64,000 nt of DNA from Thermocrinis sp. (GTDB lineage Bacteria > Aquificota > Aquificia > Aquificales > Aquificaceae), in contig JAJHRQ010000001.1 in assembly GCA_020833645.1 (NCBI GenBank), positions 124,001-188,000 of the forward strand. Direction: 5' to 3'. The position numbers were made by a program, and so were the translations under genes. This document shows, piece after piece, positions 44,018 to 51,283 of this stretch. The notes below the pieces were generated by a model. The model saw only the letters and a list, made by a program, of their open reading frames with translations, was not told the origin of the DNA and did not search any database. Numbering within the stretch: the stretch's first letter is position 1; every line of letters begins with the position of its first letter.

Positions 44018-44086
44018 CCTTTTAAACTTGACAACAGTGCAATGTATACTAACTTTATGATAACTTAGCGTTGTAGGAGGTAAGGA

Positions 44087-44794
44087 ATGAAGGTAGTCCC
44101 AGGACCCGCCGGTTATATACCTACACCAGCCGTCTTTGAGGGTGTGGAATTGCCACCCCCGGGAAAAGCCCTTCTCTACGGAGAGATAGTAGATGAAGAG
44201 ATAGCAATGAGAGAGGCGGCAAAAGCCCTGCTTACCCGTAGGAATCCTACCATATTCCCTGGTCCTCTCGTCCTGTGGGGATGGAACGCCAGTGCCATGG
44301 AAAAGGCAAAGGCAGTGCTGGAGCTTGCCATGGAAATACCCAACTGCCGGATCATACCCATGCCCGACTACAGACCCAAGTATCCCAAAATAGACCCAGA
44401 GGCGGAGATAAACCCAAACCATCCTAACCTGACCATCCTTCACAACAAGATAGAAGTTTGTATATTTGTGGGTGTCCATTGCCATTATGCCAATCTATCT
44501 TTGAGAATAATCAGGGCAGGGACCAACTGCTTTACCATAGCCTTGTGTGCGGAGATGGGACACGAAGATGCTATGGTATCCCTCAGGGATGTGCATGCGG
44601 AGGAGATAAGAAGATTTAAAGATGTTGTTGTGCAAGTCAGAGAGGAGCTCGGTATAAAGTGGGAACCAAAGCTTCCACCAGAGAATCCGTCTCTGCCCAA
44701 AGAAAATTGGGAGGCCCTTTCGGTGTTGGATTACGGAGAGTATTCATACTTACTTATTCCCAGAAAGGGTGAGTATGTCCCTGAAAGCGAATAA
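44087..44794 (+). CDS. porE: 2-Oxoacid:ferredoxin oxidoreductase, epsilon-type accessory subunit
   Basis: 235 residues, first gene of a five-subunit-type operon. It resembles the extra subunit found in Hydrogenobacter pyruvate and 2-oxoglutarate:ferredoxin oxidoreductases, distantly related to the CO dehydrogenase beta-type family. Seen in it are the Gly/Pro-rich start PGPAGYIPTPAVFEGVELP, the nucleotide-like FPGPLVLWGWNASAMEKAK, and VGVHCHYANLSLRIIRAGTN. It has no iron-sulfur motif. Its exact job in the complex is unclear. A GGAGG ribosome site precedes it. Confidence 0.75.
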   Translation: MKVVPGPAGYIPTPAVFEGVELPPPGKALLYGEIVDEEIAMREAAKALLTRRNPTIFPGPLVLWGWNASAMEKAKAVLELAMEIPNCRIIPMPDYRPKYPKIDPEAEINPNHPNLTILHNKIEVCIFVGVHCHYANLSLRIIRAGTNCFTIALCAEMGHEDAMVSLRDVHAEEIRRFKDVVVQVREELGIKWEPKLPPENPSLPKENWEALSVLDYGEYSYLLIPRKGEYVPESE

Positions 44795-44811
44795 AAAATG
44801 GAGGTAATGCC

Positions 44812-45981
44812 ATGCCAGAGCAAAGGGTTGTAGATGCAGATTACCTTTTGTTAGAGGCTCCGAGGGAGCGCAAGTTTATCACAGGCGCCCAAGCTATGGC
44901 GGAAGCGGTAAAGCGCGCCAACGTGGATATAGCCATAGCCTATCCAATTACTCCCCAGTCTGAGGTTATGCACCTGGTGGGAGACCTGTGGGCTCAGGGC
45001 TACCTCAAGGACTACTACAGGGCTGAGGAAGAGTACGGCGCCATGTCCGCTATAGCTGGTGCGGTCAGAGGCGGTGTAAGGGCCTTTACCGCCACTTCTG
45101 GACCTGGACTTCTGAGGGGTTTTGAAGCTATAGCTTCTTGGCCTGGGCACAGAATACCGGCGGTCTTGGGAGTTCTCACAAGAGTCGTCAACGCACCCCT
45201 TTCCATACAGCCCGATAATATAGAGATTGCTTACCTTCTTAATTGTGGTATGATTGTCCTTCACGCAGAGAACCAGCAGGATGTTTTTGACTTTACCTTG
45301 GCGGGCTTTGTGATCTCTGAAAAAGTGGATGTTTATATTCCCGTGGCAGTATGCACAGAGGGCTTTTTCGTTACCCACGCAAAGGGTTATGTGAACATGA
45401 CCCCTGAGGATATGAAATTACCTCCAAGGGATCCCTACAAGGCACCCGTTCCCCCCACCGACTGTGAAATACCGCCCGCAAGAATTCAAAGGGACGCACC
45501 CGTGCAAAAGTCCAACTTCATGAGCTACCTAATTCACGCAGTATGGCAACAGGAAGTTTGGGCTTCTAACAGAAGGGCTATGAAGTACATCTACAAGTAC
45601 CTGGGTGGTCCCATAGAGGTGGTCAATCCCGATGCGGAAGTGTTCATAGTGGCTTCCGGTTGTGCAGCGGCGCAGGGCAGAGAGGCGGTGCGCTATGCCC
45701 AGATGGAAGGCCTCAATGTAGGTCTGGTAAAGGTAAAATCCATAAGACCCTTCCCAGAGAAGGAAATAAGGGAAGTGCTCAAAAAGGCAAAGGCGGTCAT
45801 AGTGCCCGAGCACAACATCATAGGATGGCTTGCCAGAGAAATAAAGGCAACCATTCCGGACAACGACAAGGTAATAGGTGGTCCAAGGGTCTACGGTGGT
45901 ATGACCCTACCAGTGGAGCTTATAATGGAAAAGATATACGACGTATTTGGCATAAAGAAAGAAAGGAAGGTTGTAGTGTAA
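44812..45981 (+). CDS. porA: 2-Oxoacid:ferredoxin oxidoreductase alpha subunit
   Basis: 389 residues covering the pyrimidine-domain half of the TPP fold and the following domain. It has VDIAIAYPITPQSEVMHLV, AEEEYGAMSAIAGAVRGGVR with the Glu that activates TPP, and TATSGPGLLRGFEA. In the reductive TCA cycle the complex runs in the carboxylating direction, making pyruvate from acetyl-CoA or 2-oxoglutarate from succinyl-CoA; the sequence as read does not settle which. It follows porE with an AATGGAGGT ribosome site. Confidence 0.87.
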   Translation: MPEQRVVDADYLLLEAPRERKFITGAQAMAEAVKRANVDIAIAYPITPQSEVMHLVGDLWAQGYLKDYYRAEEEYGAMSAIAGAVRGGVRAFTATSGPGLLRGFEAIASWPGHRIPAVLGVLTRVVNAPLSIQPDNIEIAYLLNCGMIVLHAENQQDVFDFTLAGFVISEKVDVYIPVAVCTEGFFVTHAKGYVNMTPEDMKLPPRDPYKAPVPPTDCEIPPARIQRDAPVQKSNFMSYLIHAVWQQEVWASNRRAMKYIYKYLGGPIEVVNPDAEVFIVASGCAAAQGREAVRYAQMEGLNVGLVKVKSIRPFPEKEIREVLKKAKAVIVPEHNIIGWLAREIKATIPDNDKVIGGPRVYGGMTLPVELIMEKIYDVFGIKKERKVVV

Positions 45982-46005
45982 AAAACTTAAAAAGGAGGTG
46001 TTACC

Positions 46006-46872
46006 ATGGGCTTGGAGTATGTAAGAATATCACCAGGCTTTGAGAGATACATGCCCAAGGACTATGTAGACCTAGTCAATTATGGGCCGTTTGGCAGGCA
46101 AGTAGACGTCCAACAGCTGGGACAGTTCAAGGAGCTGGTGGAAGAGCACCCAATGTGTGCGGGTTGCTTTATGGCATACTTCATCAGGATCTTCTACGCA
46201 GCCCTCCCCAATCCAGAGGATACCATAGTCATCGGCACCGCAGGCTGTGCAAGGCTGGCACTATCTCAGGCGGCAGTTCCCTTCGTCTACGGAAACTACG
46301 GAGACACCAACGCGGTGGCATCCGGTCTAAAGAGGGCACTAACTATTAGGTTCCCCGACAAGGTGAAGGATGTGGTGGTTATCGCAGGAGACGGTGGTCT
46401 CATAGACATAGGCTTTGGAATGACTATGCACTCTTGGTTCAGGAGAGAAAAATTCACCACCATAATGGTGGATAACGAGGTTTACGGAAACACCGGTGGG
46501 CAAGAGAGCGGAATGTCTCCAAAGGGTGTTCAGCTAAAGATGGCCCCCAAAGGAAAGCAGTTTGACAAGATCAACGCGGTGGAGCTGGCAAAGGTCGCCG
46601 GTTGCGTCTATGTGGCAAAGCTTGCCCCCACCAATCCTAAGAGGATCGCAAGGACCATAAGGAGGGCTATCCTCGCCGCAAGGCACTTTGGACCCACCTT
46701 TATACACGCTTACACCTCCTGCAACATTGAGTACTCCATACCCACCGATAAGGTCCTTGAGGACGCACGCAAGAGGGAAAAGCAAGACTTTGCCTTTTAC
46801 GAGTGGATGACCGACGAAGTAAGGGAATACTTTGAAGAAATAGAGAAGCAGTCTCAGGAGGTCAAAGTATGA
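46006..46872 (+). CDS. porB: 2-Oxoacid:ferredoxin oxidoreductase beta subunit (TPP-binding)
   Basis: 288 residues. The TPP/Mg2+ motif is VIAGDGGLIDIGFGMTMHSW, with VDNEVYGNTGGQESG closing the site; cluster cysteines are in HPMCAGCFMAY and IGTAGCARLA, with another in the HAYTSCNIEYS region. With alpha it forms the catalytic site. It is preceded by AAGGAGGTG and overlaps the gamma gene by four bases. Confidence 0.9.
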   Translation: MGLEYVRISPGFERYMPKDYVDLVNYGPFGRQVDVQQLGQFKELVEEHPMCAGCFMAYFIRIFYAALPNPEDTIVIGTAGCARLALSQAAVPFVYGNYGDTNAVASGLKRALTIRFPDKVKDVVVIAGDGGLIDIGFGMTMHSWFRREKFTTIMVDNEVYGNTGGQESGMSPKGVQLKMAPKGKQFDKINAVELAKVAGCVYVAKLAPTNPKRIARTIRRAILAARHFGPTFIHAYTSCNIEYSIPTDKVLEDARKREKQDFAFYEWMTDEVREYFEEIEKQSQEVKV

Positions 46873-47552
46873 AGCGTTATAACATCAGAATAGCGGGCGT
46901 TGGTGGGCAGGGGGTGGTCACCTCCGCCCACATCCTTGGAAATGCCATGTCCGCCGCGGGCAAGTATGCCACACTGGTTCCCTTCTTTGGCTCCGAAAAG
47001 AGAATGGCACCCGTGGAAGCCTATGTGCGCGTGTCCGACCAGCCCATCTACGAAGTGGGTGAGGTGGTCTATCCCAACGTGATCATGATCTACCACCCTC
47101 AGGTTATCACCCACGGCAAATCCTACACCATGCCCTTTTACTCGGGGCTGAAGGAAGGTGGCATGGTAATAATAAACACCGATGCGGATATAATCCCACC
47201 CGAAGATTGGCAAGTTCTCAGGGAGCTAAACACAAGGGTTTACATGTTCCCCGCTACTAAGCTTGCCTTAGAAGTAGCTGGTACTGAACTTGCCACCAAT
47301 ATGGCAATGGTAGGACTTTTCTTTGGCATAACCAGGCTTGTGGGCTTTGAACACATAGAGCAGGCGGTAAGGGAAAGGTTCTTAGGTAATACCTTCGTGG
47401 CATCCGGAGGAACTACCGCCTTGGACAGTGCCATAGAAAAGAAATTCAAAAAGAAGATGGAACTCCTTGAAAAGAACATGCAGGTTATCAGAGAAGCCTT
47501 CAAAATCGCAGAAGAGCGCGGTTGGGTAGAAGAAGAAGCATACACACCATAA
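46869..47552 (+). CDS. porG: 2-Oxoacid:ferredoxin oxidoreductase gamma subunit
   Basis: 227 residues with the typical start NIRIAGVGGQGVVTSAHILG, FFGSEKRMAPVEAYVRVSD in the middle, and NMAMVGLFFGITRLVGF. This subunit binds the CoA end of the substrate. A helical C-terminal extension ending WVEEEAYTP is present. Confidence 0.9.
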   Translation: MKRYNIRIAGVGGQGVVTSAHILGNAMSAAGKYATLVPFFGSEKRMAPVEAYVRVSDQPIYEVGEVVYPNVIMIYHPQVITHGKSYTMPFYSGLKEGGMVIINTDADIIPPEDWQVLRELNTRVYMFPATKLALEVAGTELATNMAMVGLFFGITRLVGFEHIEQAVRERFLGNTFVASGGTTALDSAIEKKFKKKMELLEKNMQVIREAFKIAEERGWVEEEAYTP

Positions 47553-47570
47553 ACAGGAGGTTTTTGGAGC

Positions 47571-47795
47571 ATGTATTACGTGGCAGAGGTGAATGAATCA
47601 GAGTGCGCCAAATACAACTGCAAGCAGTGTGTACTGTTCTGTCCAGAACCTAACACTTTGATGTATCACAGTACCAAACATACCGCTTGGGTCAATTACT
47701 CAAGGTGCAAAGGCTGTGCCATATGCGTCTATGTCTGTTCGGACCTTTTGAAGAGAAACTGCATCCAAATGGTTATGATGACTGCAGGAGATTGA
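47571..47795 (+). CDS. porD: 2-Oxoacid:ferredoxin oxidoreductase delta subunit (ferredoxin-like)
   Basis: 74 residues with two 4Fe-4S motifs: CAKYNCKQCVLFCPEPN and CKGCAICVYVCS. The first has wider spacing than a standard ferredoxin. It passes electrons from external ferredoxin to the catalytic subunits. An AGGAGG site lies upstream. Confidence 0.87.
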   Translation: MYYVAEVNESECAKYNCKQCVLFCPEPNTLMYHSTKHTAWVNYSRCKGCAICVYVCSDLLKRNCIQMVMMTAGD

Positions 47796-47798
47796 GCC

Positions 47799-48080
47799 AT
47801 GGAAGGTGGTATGAAGGAAAAGTTGGAAAGGCTGGCGGAAGAGGTTCAAAAAAATATGGCAAACCCGGATGTGGATATAGATGTTTGCTTTGATGAGGCT
47901 TGCGGAGTTCCCTACCTGACCGTAAGGTATGTGGTGGAGGGACACAGCGTCCATGAAAAGCGCATAGACATAGACAAAGAATACTGGGAGAAGGATCTGA
48001 AGGATTTGGCTAACTTTGTAGCCTTTCAAATAGAACAGTTTATGGAGGAGATAGATTCGGTGGAATACGGAGGAGAGTAG
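47799..48080 (+). CDS. Small acidic protein ending the por-like operon, function unknown
   Basis: 93 residues, strongly acidic: a helical start (MKEKLERLAEEVQKNMANP), a beta-like middle with two Cys (DVCFDEACGVPYLTVRYVVE), and a helical end. It has no family I recognise and no iron-sulfur motif. Only three bases separate it from porD, so it is probably part of the same transcript and may assist the complex. The start could also be the Met four codons later. Confidence 0.7.
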   Translation: MEGGMKEKLERLAEEVQKNMANPDVDIDVCFDEACGVPYLTVRYVVEGHSVHEKRIDIDKEYWEKDLKDLANFVAFQIEQFMEEIDSVEYGGE

Positions 48081-48082
48081 TC

Positions 48083-48973
48083 TTGATCCCGGCTTTCATA
48101 ATTACGGGCTATCTTGGAAGCGGGAAGACTACTCTTCTCCTAAACGCTGCTAGGGAACATTTTTCTGAGAAAAGGGTGGCGGTTATCGTCAATGAGCTCG
48201 GAGAGGTGGGCGTTGACGGGAAGGTTCTGAAAAACGCATATTCTGAGGTTTTGGAGCTTCCAGAAGGCTGTATATGTTGCACCATACACGCAGAATTTGA
48301 AAAAGCCATCAGGGAACTGAGGGAAAAGTACGAACCTGAACTGCTCATGGTGGAAACTTCCGGTTCCGCCGAGCCCTTTCCTGTTATGATAAGCCTTCAG
48401 AACTTAGGATGCATAATAGAAGGAGTAATATGCCTTATAGACGCCAAGAACTTTCACCTTTACAGTCAAGAGGATACCGCCAAACACCAGATAGGCAGTT
48501 CCAACGTGCTGGTTTTGAACAAAACAGACCTTGTGGATGAAAGCACGCTTAAACAGGTAGAGGATAGTGTGGTGGACATATGGAACAGGTATTTGCTTAG
48601 GAACCTCTTTACCAACGAGCCAGTTTTTAGGAGCTTTAAATTATACAAAACTTCTTTTGGAAAACTTCCCGCAGAAGTGTTTAGCGGTGTCTTTGCTCTG
48701 CAAGAAAAACTTTACCATCTTAACGGCGAAACGCACAGCCATAATCACGCACAGCAAGTGGTTTATCTTGACGAACCCATTGATTATAATGAACTTCTTG
48801 ATATAATCAATAAACTACCACCGGACGTTATTAGGCTGAAGGGTATATTGAAGTTAAAGGACTTCCCTGAAGCGTTAGTTGTTAATTACTCTTTTGGCAA
48901 TTTGGATACAGGCTATACATTGCCCCATTACGAAGGGAAGTCCTTCCTTGTCCTGATACGATCCCTTAGTTAG
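48083..48973 (+). CDS. COG0523/CobW-family GTPase (zinc-chaperone type)
   Basis: 296 residues of the G3E GTPase family. The P-loop is ITGYLGSGKTTLLLNA at residue 7, the metal motif GCICCTI (CxCC) is near residue 62, ETSGSAEP near 88 and LVLNKTDLVD for guanine; a His-containing stretch (NGETHSHNHAQQ) lies before the C-terminal CobW domain. Such proteins deliver Zn2+ (or Co2+) to target enzymes. It sits directly before dabB-dabA, and DabA is a zinc enzyme, so DabA is the likely client (inference). The start is TTG, with GGAGGAG placed well before it. Confidence 0.85.
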   Translation: MIPAFIITGYLGSGKTTLLLNAAREHFSEKRVAVIVNELGEVGVDGKVLKNAYSEVLELPEGCICCTIHAEFEKAIRELREKYEPELLMVETSGSAEPFPVMISLQNLGCIIEGVICLIDAKNFHLYSQEDTAKHQIGSSNVLVLNKTDLVDESTLKQVEDSVVDIWNRYLLRNLFTNEPVFRSFKLYKTSFGKLPAEVFSGVFALQEKLYHLNGETHSHNHAQQVVYLDEPIDYNELLDIINKLPPDVIRLKGILKLKDFPEALVVNYSFGNLDTGYTLPHYEGKSFLVLIRSLS

Positions 48974-48996
48974 AAACTCCCACAAGGAGGGTCGGC

Positions 48997-51279
48997 ATGG
49001 TTTTTGAAGCAATCGTCGTTATTATACCTTTGCTTTCCATAATAACTTCTCTGTTTTTGGAAAAGAGGCTTTATTCAAAAGCGAGCACCATTTTTACAGG
49101 CATTGCCTTCCTTCTGAGCCTGTATGTGCTTTTATTTACCAACAAAGAAACTGCTTTTACCTTTCTTAGGTTTGATGGGCTTGGCACTCTTCTTGCTTCC
49201 TACATACTCCTTGTGAGCCTTGTGATCCATAAGTACTCGGAAAACTACATGAAGGACGAGCAAGGGTTGAAGAGATACTTCATCCTGCTTGACTTGATGA
49301 CTTGGAATTTATTAACCCTTGTGCTTTCAAACCACCTGCTCGTTCTTTTTGCCTCCTGGCATTTGATGGGAGTAATTCTTTACTTTCTGCTTACCTTTAA
49401 CAACAGAAGGGAGCAAGCAGTAAGGTCGGGAAGGCTCGCACTCTTTACCCACAGGCTAGCGGACTTTCCCCTTCTAATAGCAGTCCTTTTACTCTACAAA
49501 CAGCATGGCACCTTTGAGATAAGCAAGTTAGCCCAAGCGATCACCACAGGGTCTTCAGATACCCTATGGATACCAACACTCTTGATAATACTGAGCGGTA
49601 TATTAAAGTCCGCACAGATACCCTTTCACGTTTGGTTGGTTTACAGCATGGAAGGTCCCACCCCTGTATCCGCCCTTATGCATGCGGGCATAGTAAACGC
49701 GGGTGCTATTATAGTAAGCAAGTTTTCCTTCTTGTTTGCTTACGACTTGTATGGGCTTAGCCTTTCCTTCTTAGTAGGCATAATAACTGCTGTGTTGGGC
49801 TCCACCCTTATGCTGATGCAGAACGATGTAAAGAAGGCGTTGGGATACTCCACCGTAGGACAGATGGGTTATATGATGATGGAAGTGGGCGTGGGTGCCT
49901 TTGCCCTTGCCATCTACCACATGATGGCTCACGGCGTATTCAAGGCTACCCTGTTTCTCTCCTCGGGTGGTGTTATACACGAAGCAAGAAAAGACCCCAA
50001 CATCCCAAGGGACGAGGTTTACGACGCATTGATAAAAAAGGAGGAACCTTACAAAGATATGCCCACAGTGTTTTATGTAGCCATTACCTTGTTGGTGCCA
50101 CTTTTGTTAGTTTTGATTACCCACTATATCTTTGAACCCGATTTATTTAAATATCAAGCCCCATTAATACTCCTGTTCTTTGGTTGGATCACGTCCGCCC
50201 AGGTACTTCTGAACCTTTTCAAGGTGGGCAGGGAAAAACCTCTGCTTACTACCTTCTTAGGTGTAGTTTCCCTGTTTGTTATTCTGAGCGTATATGTCCT
50301 TATGTCCCATCTCCTTAAAGGCTTTGTCTTTCCTTACGAGGGTCTGCAGGAAAAGATATACAAAAGGGCATTCTCTAACCCTGTCCTTCTCGCACTCGGT
50401 ATAGCCATAAGCTTAATTTTGGTGGTGGTGGGATGGATACTTATATACTTTGCCAACAGGGAGGAACCTTTGAAGGTTCACCTGAGCCTTTACGCCCATC
50501 TTTCTAGGGAGCTTTACTTCCCAGACCTTTACAAGCTTATAGGAGATGGCTTTATGAAGTTGGCACGCCTTTTATCCTTTACTTCTCTTTCTGCGGTGTC
50601 TGTTTATGGAATTTTCTACGCAGGAGAAACCCAGAAGAATTTCCCCCTGGACGCACTCATACTTGCATTGTTTATTCCCCTGTTTCCCATAAGTCTGATA
50701 ACCTCTTACCTCATAAGAAGGTTTTGGATATACTCTTATCCGCTCATTGCCCTTTTGGGTGCGATAAGCCTTGCGTTCATAAAAATACTAGACTACGAGT
50801 TCCTTTACTACCTCGCAAGCTTTACGCTACTCTTCCACTCGCTAAGGGCTGTGGTAAGCCAGAGCTTTAAGGAAAGTATTTCAGAGCTGTACCCTGCGCT
50901 CCTTAGCCTGATTTGGCTATCCAAGGAAGAAACCCACTTTGTTTTACTCCTACTACCTTCTGCCCTTCTCTATCTTCTTGGCATTTACACTAAAAGGACG
51001 CTACATACAGATAGCTTTTATTACGCCGGTGGGTTTATAGAAGAGATGCCCATCTACTCCCTTTTGTTAGTGATCGCCTCTTTGCAGGCATGCCTTATAC
51101 CCCTTATGCCGAGCTTCTATCCATTCTTTGATGCACTTTTGAAAGCCAACGTCCTACAAGCAACTCTGCTAATAACAGGATGGTTTATGCTTGGTGTAGC
51201 CATGGCACTTACTACATGGAGACCATTGCACGGCTTGCCAAGGGAGGACATAAATTATACAGACCTTTTGAGGAGGTGA
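48997..51279 (+). CDS. dabB: DabB: proton-conducting membrane subunit of the DAB carbon pump
   Basis: 760 residues, about 16 membrane helices, in the Mrp/NuoL-type antiporter family. Helix 7-8 motifs KSAQIPFHVWLVYSMEGPTP and VSALMHAGIVNAGA are characteristic, as is KKALGYSTVGQMGYMMMEVG. With DabA it couples ion flow to vectorial CO2 hydration and bicarbonate build-up in the cytoplasm. It is not complex I: no other nuo genes are here, and dabA follows after four bases. Confidence 0.9.
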   Translation: MVFEAIVVIIPLLSIITSLFLEKRLYSKASTIFTGIAFLLSLYVLLFTNKETAFTFLRFDGLGTLLASYILLVSLVIHKYSENYMKDEQGLKRYFILLDLMTWNLLTLVLSNHLLVLFASWHLMGVILYFLLTFNNRREQAVRSGRLALFTHRLADFPLLIAVLLLYKQHGTFEISKLAQAITTGSSDTLWIPTLLIILSGILKSAQIPFHVWLVYSMEGPTPVSALMHAGIVNAGAIIVSKFSFLFAYDLYGLSLSFLVGIITAVLGSTLMLMQNDVKKALGYSTVGQMGYMMMEVGVGAFALAIYHMMAHGVFKATLFLSSGGVIHEARKDPNIPRDEVYDALIKKEEPYKDMPTVFYVAITLLVPLLLVLITHYIFEPDLFKYQAPLILLFFGWITSAQVLLNLFKVGREKPLLTTFLGVVSLFVILSVYVLMSHLLKGFVFPYEGLQEKIYKRAFSNPVLLALGIAISLILVVVGWILIYFANREEPLKVHLSLYAHLSRELYFPDLYKLIGDGFMKLARLLSFTSLSAVSVYGIFYAGETQKNFPLDALILALFIPLFPISLITSYLIRRFWIYSYPLIALLGAISLAFIKILDYEFLYYLASFTLLFHSLRAVVSQSFKESISELYPALLSLIWLSKEETHFVLLLLPSALLYLLGIYTKRTLHTDSFYYAGGFIEEMPIYSLLLVIASLQACLIPLMPSFYPFFDALLKANVLQATLLITGWFMLGVAMALTTWRPLHGLPREDINYTDLLRR

Positions 51280-51283
51280 GCCC

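Noticed and set aside
44028-44061. TTGACA with TATACT or TATGAT as the por-like promoter
   Set aside because: The spacers would be 11 or 22 bases, outside the usual range.
43823-44485. 220-residue minus-strand ORF opposite the por-like operon start
   Set aside because: Covers the small membrane gene, the upstream region and half of porE in antisense, and resembles no family.
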